From: Bacteroides caecigallinarum
GTDB taxonomy: Bacteria; Bacteroidota; Bacteroidia; Bacteroidales; Bacteroidaceae
DNA: 34,283 nt
NCBI RefSeq assembly: GCF_016902295.1
Contig: NZ_JACJLQ010000035.1
Location: 1-34,283, forward strand
Reading direction: 5' to 3'
This document shows, piece by piece, positions 16,990 through 24,687 of this stretch. Made by a program: the position numbers and the translations under genes. A model generated the notes under the pieces. It was not told the DNA's origin. It did not search any database and saw nothing but the letters and a program-made list of their open reading frames with translations. Every line of letters begins with the position of its first letter. Within the stretch, counting starts at the first letter, position 1.

Positions 16990-18510
16990 TTACTGCAATA
17001 CGGGTTCTCCGCCGTCATCTTCGTAGCCGTCGTGATCGGCATTGACAGGAGCCTCTATAACATTGGTTGTGACATTGCTGTTTTCATCTGAATACATGTT
17101 TAACATCCTGTCCCAAAACGCCTTCTTGGTGTCCCACAATGTCAGGGTCAGTTGCTGATTATCTTGCTGGTTCCCGCACTTCAAATCCCCCAAATATGCG
17201 TTATGGGTTATATCGAGAGCCGTCATCTTGTTGCCATGACACCACAAAATTTTAAGCTCTTCCAAAGTACTGACATCCAACGAGACAAGTTGATTATCGC
17301 TGCACTCCAAATACGTCAGATTGGTCAGCTTGGTTACATCAAGGGCAGTCAGTTGATTACCGTTGCACTCCAATTGCGTCAGATTGGTCAGCTTGGTTAC
17401 ATCAAGGGTAGTCAGTTGATTATCGTTGCACACCAAAACCTTCAGACTGGTCAGCTTGGTTACATCAAGGGTAGTCAATTGATTACCTATGCAATCCAAA
17501 GTCTCCAGATCGGTGAAGTACTCAATGCCGGCAAGGCTGGTAATGTTTTTATTTCGCAAAAACAAGAAAGTTCCCCCATTCCTTATTATTTGGAATTTGT
17601 TATCCTCATCCAGGGATACGGTGCCATCGGGGTTCGCCGTCCAGCCGATATTTGGGTTGAATTCTTCCACGGCATTGGCAAACGCCGCATTGAGGGCCTC
17701 GGTGAAATTGGCGATATCCAGTGCGCCCAGGTAGGTAATCTTTCCGGCGTTGAAGGTCACCTCTTTTTGGGTGGTCTTGACGTATGTCTTGCCGCCTTCA
17801 CCCATATAGTTCAGGGTAATGCCGCCCGTCAGCGTGCCGGGAGCCACGACGAAGTAGTACTCCTCGCCTTTCGTGAAGGTTCCCGTCAGCGTTACCGACC
17901 GGGAAGCGCTTCCCGTGGCGGTCAGCGTACCATCGGCGATGGTATAGGTCAGCCCGCCTGCCAGTGCGTCGCTTTCCTGGTTGGCGGTCAGGGTAACTTC
18001 CGTCACACCCTCTGCGTCCACGGTGAACTTGGCCAGGGCGCAGAGGTTCCGGAACGTCAGATTTTTGCTGCCGTCCGTCGCCTGTGCCCACGAGGGGTTC
18101 AGCCCTTCGGCAAAGCCGCCTGCCACGGCTGTCTGCGTGGCGGGCAGGGTGAAGGTGATGGCATCGTGGGTGAGGGTCAGCGTCCCGTCGTCGGTGTAGG
18201 GATAGAAGGCGGTGTAGGTATCGGTCACTTTGGCCTCGCCTTCCAGGGTGGCGGTGCTGCCGCTGACTTCGGTTGCTTCAAACTTGCAGATGGTTTCCGT
18301 TCCGTCGTAGATGGCTACCAGGTCGCCCTGCGTCCAGTTGACGGCATGGCCGTCCTCGCCCAGCGAGGTACGTGTCTGCGGCATTCCGGCGGTGAAGGTC
18401 ATGTGTACCTTCCCCGTGCTGCCGCTTTCGTTGTTCTCAATGATTTCTTCGTTGCCGCAGGCTGCCAACAGCAGGGCCAGCGCGGCGATGGTCATGTTTT
18501 TTGCTTTCAT
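16990..18510 (-). CDS. Fimbrillin-like lipoprotein with leucine-rich repeats
   Basis: This is a predicted lipoprotein of 506 aa. The start MKAKNMTIAALALLLAACGN gives a clean signal ending in the lipobox LAAC; the frame is open ten codons further up but would overlap the preceding peptide gene. Residues of about 25-250 resemble fimbrillin-type adhesin subunits (HMTFTAGMPQTRTSLGEDG, VNWTQGDLVAIYDG, YTAFYPYT). Residues of about 330-455 are 21-residue leucine-rich repeats (LTTLDVTKLTNLTQLECNGN). The C-terminus, NADHDGYEDDGGEPVLQ, resembles the tails of the two flanking peptides. The 5' half is distinctly GC-rich (39 of 60 bases at 18001-18060) compared with the repeat half (24 of 60 at 17221-17280), suggesting a mosaic origin. 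A surface adhesin or receptor role is likely. Confidence 0.85.
   Translation of the reverse strand: MKAKNMTIAALALLLAACGNEEIIENNESGSTGKVHMTFTAGMPQTRTSLGEDGHAVNWTQGDLVAIYDGTETICKFEATEVSGSTATLEGEAKVTDTYTAFYPYTDDGTLTLTHDAITFTLPATQTAVAGGFAEGLNPSWAQATDGSKNLTFRNLCALAKFTVDAEGVTEVTLTANQESDALAGGLTYTIADGTLTATGSASRSVTLTGTFTKGEEYYFVVAPGTLTGGITLNYMGEGGKTYVKTTQKEVTFNAGKITYLGALDIANFTEALNAAFANAVEEFNPNIGWTANPDGTVSLDEDNKFQIIRNGGTFLFLRNKNITSLAGIEYFTDLETLDCIGNQLTTLDVTKLTSLKVLVCNDNQLTTLDVTKLTNLTQLECNGNQLTALDVTKLTNLTYLECSDNQLVSLDVSTLEELKILWCHGNKMTALDITHNAYLGDLKCGNQQDNQQLTLTLWDTKKAFWDRMLNMYSDENSNVTTNVIEAPVNADHDGYEDDGGEPVLQ
17323..17511 (-). repeat. 63-bp tandem repeats coding for LRR units
   Basis: The string GGTCAGCTTGGTTACATCAA (plus strand) recurs at 17323, 17386 and 17449, exactly 63 bp apart, with diverged units on both sides. 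Each unit encodes one 21-residue LRR. DNA-level identity and a multiple-of-three period allow in-frame copy-number change. Confidence 0.88.
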
Positions 18511-18533
18511 TGTTATATTTATTTGTTCAGAAT

Positions 18534-18683
18534 TTACCAAATCACTTCGTCGCTGTCTTCAAAACCACCGTGTGTGGCATTGTAATCGCTGCCGCACAGC
18601 ACGCCTTCATTCTGTATTTCAATAATCTCACATTTGGGAGCTTCGTAGCTCTCAAGGCTTGTTGTTTTTTTATTGTCTTGCAT
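18534..18683 (-). CDS. 49-aa peptide with YEAPxCE head and HxGFED tail
   Basis: The peptide begins MQDNKKTTSLESYEAPKCEI, continues IEIQNEGVLCGSDYNATHG and ends GFEDSDEVIW. It starts 17 bp after the small membrane peptide gene and ends 23 bp before the ATG of the fimbrillin/LRR lipoprotein, so it sits within one operon. An A-rich leader (AAATAAAAAA) precedes the ATG. It shares head and tail motifs with the 41-aa peptide on the other side of the lipoprotein gene, and its tail (NATHGGFED) also matches the end of the lipoprotein (NADHDGYED). It has no secretion signal. Short Bacteroidales peptides with a YxxPxxE head occur beside fimbrillin-type genes as I recall, but without assigned function. 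Confidence 0.72.
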   Translation of the reverse strand: MQDNKKTTSLESYEAPKCEIIEIQNEGVLCGSDYNATHGGFEDSDEVIW

Positions 18684-18700
18684 TTTTTTATTTATTATGG

Positions 18701-18838
18701 TTAATTAATATACGTCAATTTGTCTATTATCCAACGGGGCATCCATGAAGTATTGCTGTAATCGAGCGTAAACGGAAACGCTGCCAGTCCGCCCAGCAAC
18801 AGGAATATACTTGCTATAATGGTTATTTCGGTATTCAT
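18701..18838 (-). CDS. 45-aa single-span membrane peptide
   Basis: The frame starts MNTEITIIASIFLLLGGLAA, continues FPFTLDYSNTSWMPRW and ends IIDKLTYIN. Residues of about 5-24 form a hydrophobic helix, followed by a polar, Trp-containing tail. It is the first frame of the peptide/lipoprotein cassette, 17 bp ahead of the 49-aa peptide gene. The overlapping longer frame (18705-18926) gives an unlikely product. With no homologue recognised it could be spurious, but the hydrophobic profile and tight spacing support it. A role in anchoring or exporting the downstream peptides would be pure inference. Confidence 0.5.
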   Translation of the reverse strand: MNTEITIIASIFLLLGGLAAFPFTLDYSNTSWMPRWIIDKLTYIN

Positions 18839-18885
18839 ACGACTTTTGTTTTAATGGGTTAAACGGGGCATACGAATACGGAAAA

Positions 18886-18920
18886 GGGCGGAAAGCTCCC
18901 GTAAAAAGGAGTTTCCACCC
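18886..18920 (-). terminator. Terminator or attenuator hairpin in the cassette leader
   Basis: On the minus strand GGGTGGAAACTCC pairs with GGGAGCTTTCCGCCC (13 or more pairs, one bulge) across a TTTTTAC loop and is followed by TTTTCC. It lies 48 bp before the first cassette frame and 315 bp after trpA. It may stop trp read-through, or act as a leader attenuator for the cassette. Confidence 0.6.
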
Positions 18921-18974
18921 TTGCATGTATTGATGATAATAAGTATATTAACGCGCGAAGATACGCCGGTCGCA

Positions 18975-19018
<44 letters not shown>

Positions 19019-19175
19019 ACACAAATCTCACACATATCCAAATTATCAGCACACTTTTTTGAAGGAAAATATATGCAGGATGCGGCAGACAACAGAACAT
19101 TGTCTGAACAGATTACTATATTTCCAAAAATGGGCCGCAAACCGGAATACATTTTAATTCAATTTATTAACTGCC

Positions 19176-19184
19176 GCAAAGATA
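19176..19184 (-). promoter_or_regulatory. -7 element of a promoter for the peptide/lipoprotein cassette
   Basis: TATCTTTGC on the minus strand is a perfect TAnnTTTGC; a weak TTTA lies 18 bp upstream (19203-19206). Transcription would begin near 19168, passing through the AC tract and the hairpin before the first frame at 18838. Confidence 0.55.
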
Positions 19185-19234
19185 GCGTATTTTGACGATA
19201 AATAAAGTATAAATCAGGGAAATAAATATTTTTT

Positions 19235-20014
19235 TTACTGTATTTCCAGATTCATTTTCAGCCGTTCTATCGCCCGCTCAGCGTTTCCGCTTTCTTCGTT
19301 GAGTAGGGTCACGAACCGGCTTCCGATGATGCACCCTGCGGCGTGTGCTGCCGCCGCCTCGTATGTACGGCGGTTTGAGATGCCGAAACCTATCATGCGC
19401 GGGTTGCGCAGGTTCATGCCTTCTATCCTCTTGAAGTATTCCTGTTTCCGGGCGTCAAAGTCCTTCTGTGCTCCGGTTACGGCTGCCGACGATACCATGT
19501 AGATGAATCCTTCGGTATTCTCGTCGATAAGGCGGATTCTTTCTTCCGATGTTTCGGGGGTGATGAGCATTATCACTTTGATGCCGTACTTTTCGGCTAT
19601 TGGCTTAACTGATTGCATGTACTCATCGAAAGGCAGGTCGGGGATGATTGCCCCGTCGATGCCTGTGCTGCTGCAACTCCTGAAGAACTGTTCCATTCCG
19701 TACTGCATTATCGGATTGAGATAGCCCATAAGGACGAGCGGTATGCTCACGGTGCTGCGGATGCCTTCAAGCTGTGCGAACAGGCCGGTCAGTGTCATGC
19801 CGTTGCGGAGTGCCCGGCATGAGGCGTCCTGAATCACCGGACCGTCGGCAAGGGGGTCGCTGAAGGGTATTCCTATCTCTATAATGTCCACTCCGTTCTT
19901 TTCGAGCGAGGTTATCACTTCTGCTGTATTGTCGGCTTTAGGCGCGCCCGCACAGAAGTAGATTGAGAGGATGTCATGTCTCTTGTTGCTGAAGAGTTGG
20001 TTTATTCTGTCCAT
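19235..20014 (-). CDS. trpA: Tryptophan synthase alpha subunit
   Basis: This 259-aa TIM-barrel subunit cleaves indole-3-glycerol phosphate to indole and glyceraldehyde 3-phosphate. The catalytic acids are at Glu46 and Asp57 in the signature IIEIGIPFSDPLADGPVIQ. Phosphate-binding loops GFGISNRRTYEAAAAHAAG and IIGSRFV are present. It is the last gene of the trp operon, 14 bp after trpF; its partner beta subunit is encoded first, 4.7 kb upstream. No convincing terminator is seen directly after it; the next hairpin is at 18886-18920. Confidence 0.96.
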   Translation of the reverse strand: MDRINQLFSNKRHDILSIYFCAGAPKADNTAEVITSLEKNGVDIIEIGIPFSDPLADGPVIQDASCRALRNGMTLTGLFAQLEGIRSTVSIPLVLMGYLNPIMQYGMEQFFRSCSSTGIDGAIIPDLPFDEYMQSVKPIAEKYGIKVIMLITPETSEERIRLIDENTEGFIYMVSSAAVTGAQKDFDARKQEYFKRIEGMNLRNPRMIGFGISNRRTYEAAAAHAAGCIIGSRFVTLLNEESGNAERAIERLKMNLEIQ

Positions 20015-20028
20015 AGTTGTATCTGTTT

Positions 20029-20640
20029 TTATAGTTTTCTTAATTGTTTAATGAATCCGGCGATGGCTTCGGTGTCTTTCACTCCCGGAGCTGTCTCGAA
20101 GCCGCTGTTGATGTCTATCCCCGCGAACATCGGATGGCGGAACGCGGTTATCCGCTCCAGGCTTTCCGGCCTGATTCCGCCGCTGAGCAGGAAGGGGGTG
20201 TTGCCGTGATAGCCCTGTGTGAGGGTCCAGTCGAATGTCTTGCCGGAGCCGCCGTACGCCGCGCATGGAGTGTCGAACAGGTAGTATCGGCACAGGCCTT
20301 CGTAAGGGGCGGTTATGGTGTCGGCATCGGCAGTCTTCAGAGAGAAGGCTTTTATAATGTCTATGCCTTTGCCGCGTAGGGAATGGCATTGTTCCGGCGG
20401 TTCACTGCCGTGCAGCTGCACAAGGTTGAGACCGAATTCCCTTACCTTATATAATATATAGTCCGTATCGCTGTTTACGAACACTCCGACGCGGAGCGAT
20501 GAAGCCGGCATGTACTCCGGAACTTCATCAGCGAAACGCGGGGACGATGGGTGGAAGATGAACCCCGTCATGTCCGGTTTCAGTTTGTCCAATGCTCTTA
20601 TATTCCCGGCATGTTTCATGCCGCATACTTTTATAATCAT
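20029..20640 (-). CDS. trpF: Phosphoribosylanthranilate isomerase
   Basis: This 203-aa TIM-barrel enzyme carries out the Amadori rearrangement of phosphoribosylanthranilate to CdRP. The N-terminal IIKVCGMKHAGNIRAL carries the catalytic Cys, and FAGIDINSGFETAPGVKD carries the catalytic Asp and the phosphate loop. LVQLHGSE and FLLSGGIRPESL are also typical. It is a separate gene rather than fused to trpC. It is separated from trpC by 199 bp holding tandem repeats, the only long gap in this operon. Confidence 0.96.
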   Translation of the reverse strand: MIIKVCGMKHAGNIRALDKLKPDMTGFIFHPSSPRFADEVPEYMPASSLRVGVFVNSDTDYILYKVREFGLNLVQLHGSEPPEQCHSLRGKGIDIIKAFSLKTADADTITAPYEGLCRYYLFDTPCAAYGGSGKTFDWTLTQGYHGNTPFLLSGGIRPESLERITAFRHPMFAGIDINSGFETAPGVKDTEAIAGFIKQLRKL

Positions 20641-20734
20641 TTGCGTACTTTAAATTCTTACTTATATGTTATGTCTGGTTTATCCGGATAGTGTATAGGG
20701 ACTCTCTTATTATAAAAAATCAGTACATAGACGA

Positions 20735-20832
20735 CGTCACACTGTAGTTTTACGCTCGTAATACTATAGTTATATGCTCGTCGAACTATAGTTTTACGCT
20801 CGTTACACTATAGTATTACGATAAATGTGACG
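20735..20832. repeat. 22-bp tandem repeats with terminal inverted repeats, between trpC and trpF
   Basis: The octamer ACT(A/G)TAGT begins at 20741, 20763, 20785 and 20807, exactly every 22 bp. The consensus unit is ACTATAGTTTTACGCTCGT plus three variable bases; the last copy is degenerate. ACTATAGT is its own reverse complement. The array is flanked by a 7-bp inverted repeat, CGTCACA (20735-20741) and TGTGACG (20826-20832). It could be a small inserted element, a cooperative protein-binding array (22 bp is about two helix turns), or an mRNA processing structure. Confidence 0.92.
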
Positions 20833-20839
20833 AAGCTTT

Positions 20840-21649
20840 TTACTGCTTCCGGGCTGTTTCAAGTTCCTCGATGAGTGTTGCCAGTGCGCCAGCCGGTTCT
20901 GCAGTCTTCATGAACGATTCGCCCATAAGGAATCCGTCGTATCCAGCCTGCCGTAGCACGGCTATGATGTCTGCCCCTGAAATTCCGCTTTCCGATATGT
21001 GCGGTATTCCTTTCGGAAGTTTTTCGGCAAGGCGGAATGAGTTTTCCACGTCGGTGTGGAAACTACCGAGATTCCGGTTGTTCACGCCTATGAGGTCGAT
21101 GCAGTCCGTCGCATATTCCAGTTCGTCTTCCGAATGTATTTCCAATAAAACTTCGAGTCCCAGGCTGTGCGCCATTTCTGCGAGGTGTCTGCATTCGTCC
21201 TTTTCAAGTGCGGCGGCTATCAGGAGTATGGCATCTGCCTGAATGGCTACGGACTGTAATATCTGATATTCCGATATGATGAAATCCTTTCTCAGGATAG
21301 GGGTGGATGGAGCTGAAAGGCGGGCTTTGAGTAGGTCGCCTTCGCTGCCTCCAAAGAAATCCGTGTCTGTCAGGACTGACAGTCCTGCTGCTCCGGCTTC
21401 GGCATATCCTCCGGTTATCAGCCGGACATCGGCTTCGCGGTTTATCCAGCCTTTTGAGGGGGAACGACGTTTGAATTCTGATATTATTCCGGTGGGGGAT
21501 GACATGATGGAGCGGCTGAGGCTTAACGGCTCTCTTGTTTCATGCATGGCTATTATGGCTTCGAGCCGCTTCATGCTTACGGCTTCCGTCTGCCGGCTGA
21601 TTTCCTTGCGCTTGTTGGCTATTATCTGTGTGAGAATATCTTCTTTCAT
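20840..21649 (-). CDS. trpC: Indole-3-glycerol-phosphate synthase
   Basis: This 269-aa TIM barrel closes the indole ring from CdRP. The substrate-binding N-terminus reads GIISEFKRRSPSKGWIN, with the catalytic-type Lys; PILRKDFIISEYQI carries a second catalytic Lys, and LIGVNNRNLGSFHTDVENSF and ISESGISGADII are standard. It is monofunctional. It follows trpD by 13 bp and ends 199 bp before trpF. Confidence 0.96.
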   Translation of the reverse strand: MKEDILTQIIANKRKEISRQTEAVSMKRLEAIIAMHETREPLSLSRSIMSSPTGIISEFKRRSPSKGWINREADVRLITGGYAEAGAAGLSVLTDTDFFGGSEGDLLKARLSAPSTPILRKDFIISEYQILQSVAIQADAILLIAAALEKDECRHLAEMAHSLGLEVLLEIHSEDELEYATDCIDLIGVNNRNLGSFHTDVENSFRLAEKLPKGIPHISESGISGADIIAVLRQAGYDGFLMGESFMKTAEPAGALATLIEELETARKQ

Positions 21650-21662
21650 ACTGGTGGAGTGA

Positions 21663-22658
21663 TTATTGGTTTATCTCGATGAATTTTTTGAGTGTCTGCA
21701 TGGCATGTCCGCTTTCGAGCGATTCGCGTGCCTTGGCTACGCATTCTTCTATCGGAAGTTGCGGCTCTATGGCCTGTATGGCGAAGGATGCGTTGATGAG
21801 TACACACTCTGTCTGTGCTTTTGTGGCATTGTTGCTCAGTACATTGTCGAATATCTTTGCAGCTTCGCGTGTAGTGCTTCCTCCGTAGAGTTCTTCGCGG
21901 CGTGCTATGGTGAAACCTATATCGGAAGGTTTGCAGATGGTTTCATAGCGGTTGGTCATAACCTTGAACTCGTCGGTGAGGGATATTTCGTCGTATCCGT
22001 CAAGATTGTTTACTACGGCGAAACCTATTCCGAGGCGTTGCAGTGTGTTGGTGTAGAGGCGCATCAGTGTGAGGTCGGCCACTCCGAGCAACTGGTATGC
22101 CGGGATGCATGGGTTGATGAGCGGACCGAGCAGGTTGAAGATGCTTCTCACTCCGAGTTCCTTCCTTACGGATGCCACGGTCTTCATGGCCGTATTGAAG
22201 AGAGGCGCGTGCATATATGCCATTCCGCATTCTTCCATCGACTTTCTCAGACGGGAATTGTCGTTGGTAAATTTCACTCCGTGTTCCTCCATCACGTTGC
22301 TTGCCCCGCTCACTGAGGTGCTGCCGTAGTTGCCGTGTTTTGCCACCTTGTATCCGGCTCCCGCCACTACGAAGCAGGCACATGTGGAGATATTAAATGT
22401 GTTCTTGCCGTCGCCTCCCGTGCCTACAATGTCGATTGGTTTGTATTCGCTCAAATCGACATTGACACGTGTGCTGAGGAGTGCTTCGCGGAAACCGATG
22501 AGTTCTTCTACTGTTATACCCCTCATCTGGAAGACCGTGAGGAGTGATGCTATCTGGGTGTTGTTGTATTTCTCTCCCGTTATGTTTTTCATGAGCGAAC
22601 ATGCTTCCTCGCGTGTAAGTTCCTCATGATTGAATAGTCGTTTAAGTATTTCTTTCAT
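21663..22658 (-). CDS. trpD: Anthranilate phosphoribosyltransferase
   Basis: This 331-aa enzyme transfers phosphoribose from PRPP to anthranilate. The PRPP-binding motif GTGGDGKNTFNIST lies at residues 79-92, followed by KHGNYGSTSVSGASNVMEEHG, typical of the anthranilate site. It is monofunctional, not fused to the TrpG amidotransferase. It starts 12 bp after trpG and ends 13 bp before trpC. Confidence 0.96.
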   Translation of the reverse strand: MKEILKRLFNHEELTREEACSLMKNITGEKYNNTQIASLLTVFQMRGITVEELIGFREALLSTRVNVDLSEYKPIDIVGTGGDGKNTFNISTCACFVVAGAGYKVAKHGNYGSTSVSGASNVMEEHGVKFTNDNSRLRKSMEECGMAYMHAPLFNTAMKTVASVRKELGVRSIFNLLGPLINPCIPAYQLLGVADLTLMRLYTNTLQRLGIGFAVVNNLDGYDEISLTDEFKVMTNRYETICKPSDIGFTIARREELYGGSTTREAAKIFDNVLSNNATKAQTECVLINASFAIQAIEPQLPIEECVAKARESLESGHAMQTLKKFIEINQ

Positions 22659-22670
22659 TGTAGCAGTTTT

Positions 22671-23237
22671 TTAATTTTCTCGAATCCAGTTCTCAATCAT
22701 CTTCTTACCGTCTGGGGTAAGTACTGATTCCGGGTGGAACTGAATGCCCCGGACATCGTATTCCTTGTGCCGGATTGCCATTATGTAGCCTTCCGCACTG
22801 ATGGCTGTCACTTCCAGACAGTCGGGGAGAGAATCTCTGTCCACCACCCATGAGTGGTATCTTCCTACGGGGATTTCTTCCGGCAGGCCGCTGAAGATAT
22901 AGTCATCGGCAGTTATGCGGATTATGCTCTGTATGCCGTGATATACTTCTTTCAGGTTCACCAGCTTTCCTCCGAACGCTTCGCCTATGGCCTGTTCGCC
23001 AAGGCATACACCAAGGATAGGCTTGCTGCCGGAGTAGGTGCGTATCACGTCGAGAAGGAGTCCTGCCTCTTCGGGTATTCCCGGACCGGGGGAGAGGAGT
23101 ATCTTGTCGAACTCCTCGAGTTCTTCCATACAGAAACAGTCGTTTCTGAGTACTGTCACTTCTGCGCCAAGCTCCTTAACGAGGTGGCTGAGGTTGTATG
23201 TGAATGAGTCGTAGTTGTCTATGATTACTATTTTCAT
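22671..23237 (-). CDS. trpG: Anthranilate synthase component II (glutamine amidotransferase)
   Basis: This 188-aa class I amidotransferase supplies ammonia to TrpE. The oxyanion and nucleophile motif is LGVCLGEQAIGEAFGG with Cys78, and the His-Glu pair is at His168 and Glu170 in GIQFHPESVLT. LLSPGPGIPEEAG is the family's glutamine-site loop. It lies 20 bp after trpE and 12 bp before trpD. In some bacteria this subunit is shared with PabB for folate synthesis; that cannot be judged here. Confidence 0.95.
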   Translation of the reverse strand: MKIVIIDNYDSFTYNLSHLVKELGAEVTVLRNDCFCMEELEEFDKILLSPGPGIPEEAGLLLDVIRTYSGSKPILGVCLGEQAIGEAFGGKLVNLKEVYHGIQSIIRITADDYIFSGLPEEIPVGRYHSWVVDRDSLPDCLEVTAISAEGYIMAIRHKEYDVRGIQFHPESVLTPDGKKMIENWIREN

Positions 23238-23257
23238 TTTGTTTAGTTTTTGGTGTT

Positions 23258-24664
23258 TTATAATTTCTCTGCCAGTTCGATGGCTTTTCTCAGTGCTCCG
23301 AGCTTGTTGTTTACTTCCTGCAGTTCGTTTTCTACATTACTTTTTGCCACTATTCCGCCTCCTGCCTGAAACCAAAGTTCGTTGTTGCGGCTTACGAATG
23401 TGCGTATCGTTATCGCCTGATTAATGCTTTTCCCGTCCAGGCTGATGAAACCTATGCATCCGCCGTAAACTCCGCGGTTGTGAGGCTCGTACTTGCTGAT
23501 AAGCTGCATTGCCATCACTTTCGGCGCTCCGCTCAGTGTTCCTGCCGGGAAGGTGTCGATGAATGTACTTACGGCATCGGCTCCGGCATTTACTTTTCCG
23601 CTCACACGGCTTACGAGGTGTATAACGTGACTGTAGTATTGGGGTTCCTTGTAGAAATCCACTTTCACTTCGTGGCAATTGCGGCTAAGGTCGTTCCTTG
23701 CCAGGTCCACCAGCATGACGTGCTCGGCATTCTCCTTTGGGTCGGCAAGCAGGGCCTCGGCTGCCTTGCGGTCGGCTTCCTTACTTCCTGTCCTTTTGGT
23801 GGTTCCTGCTATCGGGTCTATGCTTGCTATGCCGTCCTCAATCTTGCAGTGTGTTTCCGGTGACGAGCCGAAGATTCTGAATCCGCCGAAATCGAAGTAG
23901 AACAGGTATGGCGACGGGTTTATGCTTCGCAGGGCACGGTAGAGCTTGAAGTCGTCGCCTTCGTATCTCTGTATGAAGCGTCTTGACATCACTATCTGGA
24001 AAACGTCGCCCCTCATGCAGTGGCTAATGCCGCGGCGTATGTTCTCGCGGTGTTCATCGTCTGTCAGTGTGCTGGTGGTTTCACCTACAGCCCTGAACTC
24101 GTATGCCGTGAAGTTGCGGTTGTTTATGGCTTTTTCTATCTCGTCAATGTGGCTTGGTTCCCCCGGTGACTGAAGTTCGAGGAGTACCATCTCGCTCTTG
24201 AATCCGTGGAAAACGATGAGGTATTTATATAATATGTATAGAATCTCCGGAGCGTCGTTCTTCTCGTCTATGCTGTCCGGAACGTTGATGTTTTCGAAAT
24301 AGCGGACCGCATTGAAAGTGGTGTAGCCATACACTCCGCAGTATGACGAATATTCGCCTTCTATACCGAAATGTCCGAGGAAGGTATTTATGGCATCTTC
24401 CACACTTTCCTTACACTTAACAGAAGTCTCTTCTGCAGTTCCGTCGGGGTAGGTCGCGATGGCTTTTCCGTGGTTTATGCTTATGCTTGCTATCGGGTTG
24501 AGGCCGATGAATGACTTGTTGTTCTCTGTTCCGTGATAATCGGAGCTTTCCATCAGTACACTCTGAGGGAAAATGTCGCGCACTTTCAGGTATGTGCTTA
24601 CCGGCGTATGGAGGTCGCCTAAAATTGATTTGTGGATTGTGGTGTATTTGTATTTTGTATTCAT
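23258..24664 (-). CDS. trpE: Anthranilate synthase component I
   Basis: This is a protein of about 468 aa that converts chorismate to anthranilate with TrpG. The chorismate-binding half is clear, with RDDxxR-like and PAGTLSGAPKVMAMQLI segments, PIAGTTKRTGS and the C-terminal GGGIVAKSNVENELQEVNNK. The N-terminal MESS (residues 38-41) matches the Trp feedback-binding motif (LLES family), so feedback inhibition is expected. I place the start at the ATG at 24664 (MNTKYKYTTIHK); a TTG further up would overlap trpB and add ten atypical residues. That leaves 23 bp between trpB and trpE. Confidence 0.95.
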   Translation of the reverse strand: MNTKYKYTTIHKSILGDLHTPVSTYLKVRDIFPQSVLMESSDYHGTENNKSFIGLNPIASISINHGKAIATYPDGTAEETSVKCKESVEDAINTFLGHFGIEGEYSSYCGVYGYTTFNAVRYFENINVPDSIDEKNDAPEILYILYKYLIVFHGFKSEMVLLELQSPGEPSHIDEIEKAINNRNFTAYEFRAVGETTSTLTDDEHRENIRRGISHCMRGDVFQIVMSRRFIQRYEGDDFKLYRALRSINPSPYLFYFDFGGFRIFGSSPETHCKIEDGIASIDPIAGTTKRTGSKEADRKAAEALLADPKENAEHVMLVDLARNDLSRNCHEVKVDFYKEPQYYSHVIHLVSRVSGKVNAGADAVSTFIDTFPAGTLSGAPKVMAMQLISKYEPHNRGVYGGCIGFISLDGKSINQAITIRTFVSRNNELWFQAGGGIVAKSNVENELQEVNNKLGALRKAIELAEKL

Positions 24665-24687
24665 CTTTGGGGAATTTAAATTAAAAA

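Noticed and set aside
17152..18585. Long (477-codon) plus-strand frame opposite the fimbrillin/LRR gene
   Set aside because: It is a mirror of the GC-rich, repeat-containing real gene. The product is low-complexity (repeated QIGQLGYIKGSQLI) and the minus-strand gene has a signal peptide, a lipobox and recognised folds.
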